Shown here: piece by piece, positions 56,756 to 64,000 of the stretch | Numbering within the stretch: position 1 is the first letter of the stretch | Layout of the letters: every line of letters begins with the position of its first letter | DNA from: Ignavibacteria bacterium | GTDB taxonomy: Bacteria; Bacteroidota; Ignavibacteria; Ch128b | Direction: 5' to 3' | NCBI GenBank assembly: GCA_013177855.1 | Contig: JABLYA010000001.1 | Coordinates: 1,163,231 to 1,227,230 of the forward strand | DNA: 64,000 nucleotides | The notes under the pieces: model-generated | Told to the model about the DNA's origin: nothing | The model's input: the letters and a program-made list of their open reading frames with translations, nothing else | Databases searched by the model: none | Position numbers and translations under genes: made by a program

Positions 56756-57474
56756 TTCTGACTCTCTTTGTTAATTACCCATTCTTTCAATAAACTCATT
56801 TGAAGTACATCATAATATTCACCATCAATCTTAAGTTCATTCCGTAATAATCCTTCAACTCTAAATCCAAGTGCTTCGTTAATTCTTATGTTTTTAATAT
56901 CGGTGTTAATTGTTGTAAGGTAGATTTTCTCAAGGTTTAAAGTAAAAAAACCATACTCAATCCATGCTTTTGTTGCTTCGTTACCATAGCCTTTCCCTCT
57001 CTCTTTCGTAACGCCTATCATTTTACGCAATTCAGCCTTTCGATGATATTCATCGATATTTAAGTAGGCAATTAAACCAATTGGAGTTTTATCTTTCAAG
57101 CAAATTGTTCCAAGCAAATTGTTTTCATTTTCAAAAACCTCATCAATAGTTTCCTGCTGATTATCAAGTCTGCTTAAAAGAAAAAATCTGCCCTCTTTAT
57201 CTTCTAACCATGATTTAATAATTGATAAATCTTTTTTCGTTGTCTGTCTTATAATTAATCTTTCTGTTTCTAATGGTAATTTTTTAATTGATCCTTGTAG
57301 ATAAATAGTTGTTTCTTTTTTTTCTGTATTTAATGATAAAGCTTGCATTGCTTCATCGAGTAAATAATTGGTGAATCGTAGATAATCATTTAGAGTAAAA
57401 CCATACTTTTGGGCTTGCTTAATAAAAGAAGCAGCAATAGTCTTAATCGTTTCATCGGAAATTTCTTTTTTCAT
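56752..57474 (-). CDS. GNAT (RimJ/RimL-like) acetyltransferase with N-terminal extension
   Basis: The 240-residue protein has a ~70-residue helical N-terminal region (IKTIAASFIKQAQKYGFTLNDYLRFTNYLLDEAMQ) not usual in the family. The GNAT core follows from about 75 (TERLIIRQTTKKDLSIIKSWL ... GVTKERGKGYGNEATKAWIEYGF), with the acetyl-CoA-binding R-G-K-G-YG-N/G-A loop. It could acetylate an N-terminus or a small molecule; the partner bshA is coupled by ATGA overlap. Confidence 0.85.
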   Translation of the reverse strand: MKKEISDETIKTIAASFIKQAQKYGFTLNDYLRFTNYLLDEAMQALSLNTEKKETTIYLQGSIKKLPLETERLIIRQTTKKDLSIIKSWLEDKEGRFFLLSRLDNQQETIDEVFENENNLLGTICLKDKTPIGLIAYLNIDEYHRKAELRKMIGVTKERGKGYGNEATKAWIEYGFFTLNLEKIYLTTINTDIKNIRINEALGFRVEGLLRNELKIDGEYYDVLQMSLLKEWVINKESQK

Positions 57475-57640
57475 TTTTTCAATTAATTACTTTGTTAACT
57501 AAAAATTAACATTAATTAGAGAGAATATAAAATTGTTTCGCTTCATTTAATCAAGCTTTCTATAAATTTTACTTTAAAATTCAGGTGCAACAGGGAAAAT
57601 AAATGACTTGATTAATTCTTTGATTCTATTTAAGTTAAAA

Positions 57641-57658
57641 TCAGATTAAATTATCTGA
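57641..57658 (+). promoter_or_regulatory. inverted repeat in the nos promoter region (possible regulator site)
   Basis: TCAGAT and ATCTGA flank six bases (TAAATT), about 89 bases before the cytochrome start. A further TGTTAA-N7-TTAACA lies at 57493-57511. Neither is a good FNR consensus, so a binding protein cannot be named. Confidence 0.3.
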
Positions 57659-57746
57659 ATTAAAGATTTTTTAATAAATGAAAATCAGATTACAAAGTCT
57701 TCTTAAACTAATAACAAAAATTAATAACCAATTACAAGGAGTAAAA

Positions 57747-58241
57747 ATGAAATCCAAAATTCTTTTATTAACAATCTTAGTTTCATCTTTAATCTTTCTT
57801 TCATCTTGTGGCGGCGAAAAGAAAGAAACTCCCGAAACACAAAATCAAACTGCTCAAGTCGGTGCAGATTTGACAGAATTTGAACTTGAAAATGGAATTG
57901 GTCCTGTCAAAGAAAAACTTGAACTCGGACCAATCGATCCAAAACTTGTAAAACGAGGAGAAGAAATCTGGAATCAGAAATGTGTTGCCTGCCATAAACT
58001 CGATGAACGTTATGTCGGTCCTGCCCAAAGAGATGTAATTAAACGAAGAACCCCTGAATTCATTATGAATATGATACTTAATCCAGAAGAGATGGAAAAA
58101 AGACATCCTGTTACTAAACAACTTGTTGCAGAATATCTGACCGTTATGACAAATCAAAATTTAACAATGGAAGATGCAAGAGCAGTTCTTGAATTTTTCC
58201 GAAAAGTAGCCGAAGAAACACCAACAAACAAAAACAAATAA
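57747..58241 (+). CDS. lipoprotein monohaem cytochrome c (nos cluster)
   Basis: The ATG at 57747 follows AAGGAG; a start at 57678 would add 23 residues before the signal peptide and is rejected. The 164-residue protein has a lipoprotein signal with Cys21 (IFLSSCGGE) and a haem motif CVACH at 79-83, with RYVGPAQRDVIKR and candidate axial Met residues near 134 and 141. It is expected on the membrane or in the periplasm, passing electrons to NosZ, whose gene begins 22 bases downstream. Confidence 0.88.
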   Translation: MKSKILLLTILVSSLIFLSSCGGEKKETPETQNQTAQVGADLTEFELENGIGPVKEKLELGPIDPKLVKRGEEIWNQKCVACHKLDERYVGPAQRDVIKRRTPEFIMNMILNPEEMEKRHPVTKQLVAEYLTVMTNQNLTMEDARAVLEFFRKVAEETPTNKNK

Positions 58242-58263
58242 CAAACACATGGGGAGAACTAAT

Positions 58264-60231
58264 ATGCAAAACATCAATTCCAATAAACTGATTTTAATCA
58301 GTTTAATTATTCTTTCCTTTATTGGAATTTACCTTGGATGCAAATCATCCAAAGACGTTGTCAGTGGAGATGTAGCTCAGGCGGTTTATGTTGCACCAGG
58401 AACTTACGATGAATTTTATTTATTTACTTCAGGTGGTTTTAATGGTCAAGTTGGAGTTTATGGCCTCCCATCGGGAAGACATTTCAAAACAATATCTGTT
58501 TTCTCACAAAACCCTGAAACTGGTTATGGATACTCAGAAGAAACAAGACCAATGCTGATGACTTCTTATGGTTTCGTTCCCTGGGATGATGCTCACCATC
58601 CAGAATTATCAATGACAGATGGTGTTCCTGATGGAAGATTTCTTTTCATTAATGCAAACAACACACCGAGAGTTGCCAAGATTGATTTAAAAACATTTGA
58701 AACAACTGAAATTATTGAAATACCTAACTCGGCAGGAAATCACGCTTCACCATTTGTAACCGAAAACACTGAATACATCGTTGCATCCACAAGATTTAGT
58801 GTTCCGGTCCCTAATGCTGATGTTCCAATTTCTTCTTATAAAGAAAATTTCAAAGGAACAATCAGCTTTATTGCCCTCGATCCAAAAACTGAAAAGATGA
58901 ATTTAGCATTTCAAATAATCGTACCAGGATTTAACTACGATCTGGCTCATGCTGGCAAAGGTCCTTCGAAAGATTGGGCATTCTTCACATCATACAATAC
59001 AGAACAAGCAAATACTCTTCTTGAAATCAATGCTTCTAAAAATGACAAAGATTTTGTAGCTGCTGTAAACTGGCGTTTAGCTGAGAAATATGTTAAGGAA
59101 GGTAAAGCAAAAAAGATGAGTGCTGAATATTATCACAATATTTATGACGAAAAAAAACATATGGCAGTCAGCGAAGTCAAAAAAGAAGTTTTAGTTCTTG
59201 ACCCGAAAGACTGTCCTGGAATGATTTATTACCTTCCTACACCAAAATCACCTCATGGAGTTGATGTAGATCCAACTGGTGAATATATCGTAGCTGGTGG
59301 AAAACTTGCAACTGTAATTCCTGTTCATTCATTTTCAAAAATGCTGAAAGCGATCGAAGAAAAACAATTTGATGGTGAAGTAAACGGAATTCCAATCTTA
59401 AAATATGAAGCTGTTGTTGCTGGTGAAGTCCAGAATCCTGGCCTTGGTCCATTACATACAGAATTTGATGGTAAGGGTTATGCATATACTTCTTGTTTCG
59501 TTTCTTCTGAAATTGTGAAATGGAAATTAGGAACCTGGGAAGTTGTTGATAGAATTCCTACCTATTATTCAATTGGTCATCTTTGCATTCCTGGCGGTGA
59601 CAGCAAAAAACCATGGGGTAAATATGTTGTCGCATTAAACAAGATCACAAAAGACAGATATTTACCAACAGGACCCGAATTAACTCAATCTGCTCAATTG
59701 ATTGATATTAGTGGTGAGAAGATGAGATTATTACTCGACTTCCCAACTGTAGGCGAACCACATTATGCACAAGCAATTCCAGCAGAAATTTTAATGAAAA
59801 ACAGTGCAAAAATTTACAAGATTGAAGAAAACAATCATCCATATAAAGCTAATGGAGAAAAAGAAGCAAAAGTTGAGAGAAAAGGAAATGATGTCCATGT
59901 TTATATGACTGCAATAAGAAGTCACTTTGCTCCTGATAACATTGAAGGAATTAAAGTTGGTGATAATGTTTATTTCCATGTAACAAACCTTGAGCAGGAT
60001 TGGGATATCCCCCATGGATTTACAATTAAAGGTTCAAATAATGCTGAAATACTGATTATGCCTGGTCAAACAAAAACTCTTTTATGGAAACCAACTAAAC
60101 CAGGAATTTATCCATTCTATTGCACTGATTTCTGCTCTGCACTTCATCAAGAAATGCAAGGATATGTTAGAGTTTCACCGGCAAATTCTAATGTAGCTTT
60201 GAGTTATTACACAGGAAGCAGTTCAAAATAA
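58264..60231 (+). CDS. nosZ: Sec-type (clade II) nitrous-oxide reductase
   Basis: The 655-residue copper enzyme reduces N2O to N2. I start at the ATG at 58264, with GGGGAG seven bases upstream; the in-frame ATG at 58249 lacks one. The N-terminus is a Sec signal with a lipobox (IGIYLGC, Cys26), not a Tat RR motif, as in clade II. The propeller holds CuZ ligands (WDDAHHPE, GNHASPFV, HGVDVDPTGE, GPLHTEFDGKGYAYTS, YSIGHLCIPGGDS). The cupredoxin end has the CuA set FYCTDFCSALHQEMQGY (Cys, Cys, His, Met). Confidence 0.95.
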   Translation: MQNINSNKLILISLIILSFIGIYLGCKSSKDVVSGDVAQAVYVAPGTYDEFYLFTSGGFNGQVGVYGLPSGRHFKTISVFSQNPETGYGYSEETRPMLMTSYGFVPWDDAHHPELSMTDGVPDGRFLFINANNTPRVAKIDLKTFETTEIIEIPNSAGNHASPFVTENTEYIVASTRFSVPVPNADVPISSYKENFKGTISFIALDPKTEKMNLAFQIIVPGFNYDLAHAGKGPSKDWAFFTSYNTEQANTLLEINASKNDKDFVAAVNWRLAEKYVKEGKAKKMSAEYYHNIYDEKKHMAVSEVKKEVLVLDPKDCPGMIYYLPTPKSPHGVDVDPTGEYIVAGGKLATVIPVHSFSKMLKAIEEKQFDGEVNGIPILKYEAVVAGEVQNPGLGPLHTEFDGKGYAYTSCFVSSEIVKWKLGTWEVVDRIPTYYSIGHLCIPGGDSKKPWGKYVVALNKITKDRYLPTGPELTQSAQLIDISGEKMRLLLDFPTVGEPHYAQAIPAEILMKNSAKIYKIEENNHPYKANGEKEAKVERKGNDVHVYMTAIRSHFAPDNIEGIKVGDNVYFHVTNLEQDWDIPHGFTIKGSNNAEILIMPGQTKTLLWKPTKPGIYPFYCTDFCSALHQEMQGYVRVSPANSNVALSYYTGSSSK

Positions 60232-60249
60232 ATTATCGAGGAGTTTCAT

Positions 60250-60558
60250 ATGGAGACTAAAAAACAAAATCTAACAGAAGCTATTGATTATCAGGTTAGT
60301 TCAATTGTAAGCAAGCAAATCATTAAAAAACCAAATGGTAATGTTACACTATTTGCACTTGATAAAGGTGAATCTATCGCTGAACATACTTCTCCATATG
60401 AAGCTCTTGTTCAAATTTTAGAAGGGAAAATGGTAGTAACTATTGGAGGGCAACCTTACACATTGGTGGAAGGAGATTCTATTCTCCTTCCGCCTAATAT
60501 TTCACACGGGTTAGTTGCTGAAGAAAAAACCAAAATGTTATTAACAATGATTAAATGA
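60250..60558 (+). CDS. small cupin protein in the nos cluster
   Basis: The 102-residue cupin has AEHTSPYEALVQILEGKMVVTIGGQPYTLVEGDSILLPPNISHGLVA, with cupin motif 1 (H near 40, E near 47) and motif 2 (P near 79, H near 85). GAGGAG precedes the ATG. It could bind a metal or small molecule; a role in nitrogen-oxide physiology is suggested only by its place between nosZ and nosL. Confidence 0.88.
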   Translation: METKKQNLTEAIDYQVSSIVSKQIIKKPNGNVTLFALDKGESIAEHTSPYEALVQILEGKMVVTIGGQPYTLVEGDSILLPPNISHGLVAEEKTKMLLTMIK

Positions 60559-60569
60559 GAGAGAAATAA

Positions 60570-61148
60570 ATGAATCCCCTTTCAAAAAAAATAATTTTAG
60601 TTGCCTCATTAATTCTAATAGGCGTTTATTTTTTCCCAATTTGGAGTATTGATTTAATTGCACCCCAATATCCCGAAGGACTTGGTCTAAAAATCTGGAT
60701 TAATGAAGTAACAGGGAAAAAAGAAAATGACTTACAAAACATAAATGGTTTAAATCACTACATCGGAATGAAACCAATCAATCCTGATGATATTCCTGAA
60801 CTAAGAATAATGCCTTTTGTTGTAGGATTTATGATTTTATTTGGATTATTCAATGCATTTAAGGGTAATAAAAAGACCATATATGCATGGATAATAATCT
60901 TTATTTTGCTTGGTGCCGTCGGCTTATATGATTTTTATATCTGGGAATATAATTACGGTCACAACCTCAATCCAGACGCACCAATCAAAGTACCGGGGAT
61001 GACTTATCAACCTCCATTAATTGGTTCAAAGCAATTATTGAATATTAACGCTGTTTCCTTGCCTGATATAGGTTCTTTCATTATTCTAATATCAATTGCA
61101 TTAAATGTCGTTGCATTGATCATTGATAAGAAAAAATCCTCTGCATAA
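60570..61148 (+). CDS. nos-cluster membrane protein of unknown function
   Basis: The 192-residue protein has about four hydrophobic helices (residues 9-27, 86-100, 110-125 and 166-184). A loop between the first two (GLGLKIWINEVTGKKENDLQNINGLNHYIGMKPI) is expected to be periplasmic. Genes of this type occur in clade II nos clusters of Bacteroidota and relatives, but no function is known. It is 11 bases after the cupin stop and 15 before nosL. Confidence 0.7.
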   Translation: MNPLSKKIILVASLILIGVYFFPIWSIDLIAPQYPEGLGLKIWINEVTGKKENDLQNINGLNHYIGMKPINPDDIPELRIMPFVVGFMILFGLFNAFKGNKKTIYAWIIIFILLGAVGLYDFYIWEYNYGHNLNPDAPIKVPGMTYQPPLIGSKQLLNINAVSLPDIGSFIILISIALNVVALIIDKKKSSA

Positions 61149-61163
61149 AGTTTTGAGGTCATA

Positions 61164-61607
61164 ATGAGAAAAATAATTTTAATCTTCATTTTAATATTTA
61201 CCCTTTCATTAATTTCTTGCTCACCGAAACCGGAACCAATCAATTATGGTCAGGATGTTTGTGACTTATGCAAGATGAATATTACTGATAATAAATTTGC
61301 AGCCGAACTCGTTACGAAGAAAGGGAAAGTGTATAAATTCGATTCCATTGAATGCTTATTTAACTTTAAAAATCTTGATATTGAAGGGGTAGAAATACAC
61401 TCCGAATGGGTAAACGATTTTTCGAATCCCGGTCAACTTATAAATCTGAAAGAAGCTTACTTTTTACAATCAGATGTTTTTAGAAGTCCAATGGGTTTAA
61501 ATGTTTTAAGTTTTTCATCTAAAGAAGAAAGAGAAAAAATTATAAATCAATATGGCGGAAAAGTGCTGACTTATGATGAAGTTTTTGAGCTTGCAAATAC
61601 GGAATAA
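61164..61607 (+). CDS. nosL: NosL copper-chaperone lipoprotein
   Basis: The 147-residue protein has a lipoprotein signal with Cys19 (LSLISCS). The NosL motif CDLCKM follows (Cys33, Cys36, Met38), then FAAELVTKKGKVYKFDSIECL. NosL binds Cu(I) and supplies NosZ during CuZ assembly. The length fits the family. It is followed by nosD after 89 bases. Confidence 0.92.
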   Translation: MRKIILIFILIFTLSLISCSPKPEPINYGQDVCDLCKMNITDNKFAAELVTKKGKVYKFDSIECLFNFKNLDIEGVEIHSEWVNDFSNPGQLINLKEAYFLQSDVFRSPMGLNVLSFSSKEEREKIINQYGGKVLTYDEVFELANTE

Positions 61608-61696
61608 CAAATAACTCTTAAGCCAGACAACATTTTAATTTAAATCTTGATTTGATGACCGATAGAAATTCAAAAAGTCTAATTTATTCTTAACAT

Positions 61697-62932
61697 ATGA
61701 TTAAAACAGAATTAAGAACAATTTTACTTCTTTATATTCTTTTTTTACTGAACTCTGCATATTCTCAGATTTATGTTAATCCAGGACAAAATTTAAATGA
61801 GATAATCCAGAATTCTCCAACGGGTTCAACTATAATTATCAAACCTGGCATTTATAAAGTAGATAACTTAATCATTAATAAGCCGCTTACAATTATTGGT
61901 GAAAATTATCCAATACTCCAGGGAAATCTTAAGGATGAGGTCATAACAATAAATTCTAATCAAGTTAAAATTAGAGGTCTAAAAATTTCAAACGCAGGAG
62001 TAAATTTTTTAAAAGAAAATGCTGCAATAAGACTTGAGGAGGTAAGTAATTGTTTAATTGAAAACAATATTCTCACAAATAATTTTTTCGGCATATACAT
62101 TTCTAAATCGTTTAATTGTGTTGTAAGAAATAATAAGATCGAAGCTTTTAATAAATCGGAAACTACTTCTGGCAACGGAATTCATCTATGGTACAGCAAG
62201 GCAATAACAATTGAAAATAACGAAATCACTGGTCACCGTGATGGAATATACTTTGAGTTTGTTAGACACTCCTTGGTTAAAAACAATTACAGCAAAAATA
62301 ATTTGAGATATGGACTACACTTTATGTTTTCGGATAGCTGCTCGTACATAAAGAATACATTTGAAAATAATGGAGCCGGCGTTGCTGTAATGTATACCCG
62401 AAATGTAACTATGAGAGAAAACAAATTTATAAACAATTGGGGAGCTGCTTCGTTTGGAGTTTTATTAAAAGATTTAAGTGATTGTTTAATTGAAAAAAAT
62501 CTCTTTGAGCAGAATACAAATGGTTTATACCTCGAAGGATGCAATAGAATAACAGTTCGCTATAATAATTTTATCAATAATGGGTGGGGAATAAAATTAA
62601 TGGCAAATTCGATGGATAATTATTTTTACGATAACAATTTTATTTCCAACTCATTCGATGTTCTTACAAACAGCAGAAATAATTTTAATTCATTTACAAG
62701 AAATTACTGGAATAAATATAATGGTTTCGACCTCGATAGAGATGGATTTGGAGATGTTTTTTATAGACCTGTAAAAATGTTTTCCATAATTGTTGAAAGA
62801 GAACAAGCATCACTGATTTTAATTCACAGTCTATTTGTGGAAATCCTGAACATTGCTGAAAGTATTCTTCCATCTTTAACTCCTGAAAATTTAAAAGACA
62901 ATCAGCCAAGAATGTACCCAATTAAGATTTAA
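61697..62932 (+). CDS. nosD: NosD periplasmic beta-helix protein
   Basis: The 411-residue protein has a signal peptide (ending SAYSQ). Parallel beta-helix CASH repeats follow throughout (NNILTNNFFGIYISKS, NNKIEAF, NNEITGHRDGIYFE, NKFINNWGAASFG), ending in the NYWNKYNGFDLDRDGFGDVFYRP motif typical of NosD. NosD works with the NosFY ABC transporter in maturing NosZ. No strong ribosome-binding site is seen. Confidence 0.93.
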   Translation: MIKTELRTILLLYILFLLNSAYSQIYVNPGQNLNEIIQNSPTGSTIIIKPGIYKVDNLIINKPLTIIGENYPILQGNLKDEVITINSNQVKIRGLKISNAGVNFLKENAAIRLEEVSNCLIENNILTNNFFGIYISKSFNCVVRNNKIEAFNKSETTSGNGIHLWYSKAITIENNEITGHRDGIYFEFVRHSLVKNNYSKNNLRYGLHFMFSDSCSYIKNTFENNGAGVAVMYTRNVTMRENKFINNWGAASFGVLLKDLSDCLIEKNLFEQNTNGLYLEGCNRITVRYNNFINNGWGIKLMANSMDNYFYDNNFISNSFDVLTNSRNNFNSFTRNYWNKYNGFDLDRDGFGDVFYRPVKMFSIIVEREQASLILIHSLFVEILNIAESILPSLTPENLKDNQPRMYPIKI

Positions 62933-62966
62933 TTAACTATGAAATAACTCTCTATTAAATGTAATT

Positions 62967-63683
62967 ATGATTACTCTATATAACATAATCAAAAGATATG
63001 GGAAACTGGAAGTCTTAAAAGGGATTGACTTAAATTTTTCAAAAGGAAAAATCTCTGCTATTGTTGGACCTAATGGATCAGGGAAAACAACAATAATTAA
63101 AATTATTCTTGGTTTAGTCAAACCCGATTACGGAAAAGTTATAATCGACAGCAAACAAATAAATGGTAATTTTCTATATCGAGAAAATATTGGTTATATG
63201 CCTCAAGTTGCCAGTTTCCCTGAAAATCTAACTGTGCTTGAAGTTTTAAGTATGATTAAAGATTTAAGAAATCGTAATGATAATCCAGAGGAAAATCTGA
63301 TTAAAGAATTTGAATTAACTGGTGAATTAACAAAACCAATAAAAACTTTATCGGGCGGGAATAAACAAAAGCTAAGTGCCGTGATATCACTAATGTTTGA
63401 TCCCGATATTTTAATTTTCGATGAACCAACTGCTGGACTTGATCCAGTTGTCAGCAGTCGTTTTAAGGATATTGTGAGGAATGAGAAAAATAGAGGCAAA
63501 ACAATTATACTTACTTCACACATTATGAGTGAAATTGAAGAACTTGCCGACGAAATCATTTTTCTACTGGACGGAAAAATTTATTATAAGGGTTCTCTCG
63601 AAAATCTTTTACTCGAAAAAGGTGAGATAAAACTCGAGAAAGCTGTTGCAAAAATTTTAGAAGAAAAAACCATCTGGAATTAA
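62967..63683 (+). CDS. nosF: NosF ABC-transporter ATPase
   Basis: The 238-residue ATPase has Walker A GPNGSGKTT, signature LSGGNKQKLSAV, Walker B ILIFDEPTAGLDP and the His switch in ILTSHIMSEIEE. It powers the NosFY transporter with NosD. The permease nosY is not in the window and would be expected beyond the right edge, since the next frame is a small DUF1858-like gene. Confidence 0.93.
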   Translation: MITLYNIIKRYGKLEVLKGIDLNFSKGKISAIVGPNGSGKTTIIKIILGLVKPDYGKVIIDSKQINGNFLYRENIGYMPQVASFPENLTVLEVLSMIKDLRNRNDNPEENLIKEFELTGELTKPIKTLSGGNKQKLSAVISLMFDPDILIFDEPTAGLDPVVSSRFKDIVRNEKNRGKTIILTSHIMSEIEELADEIIFLLDGKIYYKGSLENLLLEKGEIKLEKAVAKILEEKTIWN

Positions 63684-63732
63684 ATCATTGAGAATACTTC
63701 TCCGCCTATGTGCGAGAAATAAGAGATTGTAT

Positions 63733-64000
63733 ATGATTACAAAAGAAATGAAAATCTCAGAAATTTTGAAACTATATCCCGAAACACTGCAAATTTTTCT
63801 GAAAATGAGTCCGCACTTCAAAAAATTAGAAAATAAAATTCTACGAAAAGCTTTAGCCGGTCGAGTTAATGTTGAACAAGCTGCTAAAATCGCTGGAGTT
63901 GATCCTAACCATTTACTATTTGAATTAAACAAAGCAATTAATTCTCAAATTCAAGAAGAAATCATCAGTGATAACAACTTAGATAATACATTAAATCTTG
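63733..64000 (+). CDS. DUF1858-like protein (partial, 3' end off window)
   Basis: The frame runs from an ATG at 63733 to the right edge, 89 codons. The first residues MKISEILKLYPETLQIFLKM and the following LRKALAGRVNVEQAAKIAGVDPNHLLFELNKAI are the DUF1858/ScdA-N-like pattern seen in proteins near hybrid-cluster or nitrogen-oxide genes. The first Met could be that at residue 1 or 6. A full-length product cannot be seen. The position right after nosF suggests it belongs to the nos operon. Confidence 0.75.
   Translation, partial: MITKEMKISEILKLYPETLQIFLKMSPHFKKLENKILRKALAGRVNVEQAAKIAGVDPNHLLFELNKAINSQIQEEIISDNNLDNTLNL

Noticed and set aside
57678-57746. Upstream start for the cytochrome c gene
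   Set aside because: It would place 23 residues before the lipoprotein signal; the ATG at 57747 has AAGGAG and begins the signal directly.

Overview
The window is AT-rich and gene-dense. It reads as a chromosomal segment of an Ignavibacteria/Ignavibacteriales-like member of the Bacteroidota-Chlorobiota group. The main evidence is a type IX secretion sorting tail (NYPNPFN ... GLY-type) at 3813-5174, bacillithiol synthase BshA, DUF5916, DUF2723, DUF4175 and DUF4159 proteins, and a Sec-type (clade II) nitrous oxide reductase cluster. The lineage is inferred from gene content only; no rRNA or tRNA gene was seen.

Layout. 1-5200: an edge-truncated BadF/BadG-type sugar kinase, a DUF5916 outer-membrane protein, a small Cys-containing unknown and a secreted beta-propeller. 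5577-6030: RNase P RNA, followed by recJ-yebC-ruvC-ruvA. 9680-10821: a 1.1-kb gene-free stretch with a ~54-nt periodic array of small hairpins in two convergent arms and a 133-bp element with perfect 19-bp inverted ends. 10822-21698: CDF transporter, DUF2723/DUF4175/DUF4159 envelope genes, an ECF sigma/anti-sigma pair, and a LolA-like protein with an ABC-2 exporter. 22125-26943: Ig-like lipoprotein, half-size TSUP transporter and an iron locus (DtxR-FeoA and FeoB split into GTPase and membrane genes) behind a palindromic operator. 27068-39692: a tightly packed, same-strand run of 14 genes from era to yihY, interrupted by a two-gene restriction-modification pair. 39853-42743: FKBP, DUF5009-type membrane protein, SIMPL protein. 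42753-44065: a HicA-HicB-SecB-like toxin-antitoxin-chaperone module with its own palindromic operator. 44081-52356: CBS protein, DUF362, GH99-like hydrolase, a redox group (TrxB, QueG, Rieske, MBL, ferredoxin), TPM and LemA. 52615-57474: acetyl-CoA synthetase, NusG-like factor, deoxynucleotide hydrolase-like protein, BshA and a GNAT. 57747-64000: cytochrome c, nosZ, cupin, membrane protein, nosL, nosD, nosF and the start of a DUF1858-like gene, open at the right edge.

The genes suggest a heterotroph capable of nitrous-oxide respiration (NosZ lipoprotein fed by a lipoprotein cytochrome c), with acetate activation, ferrous iron uptake, low-molecular-weight thiol redox chemistry and T9SS export. 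The observations most worth follow-up are the hairpin array with apparent stem covariation and the HicAB-SecB module.
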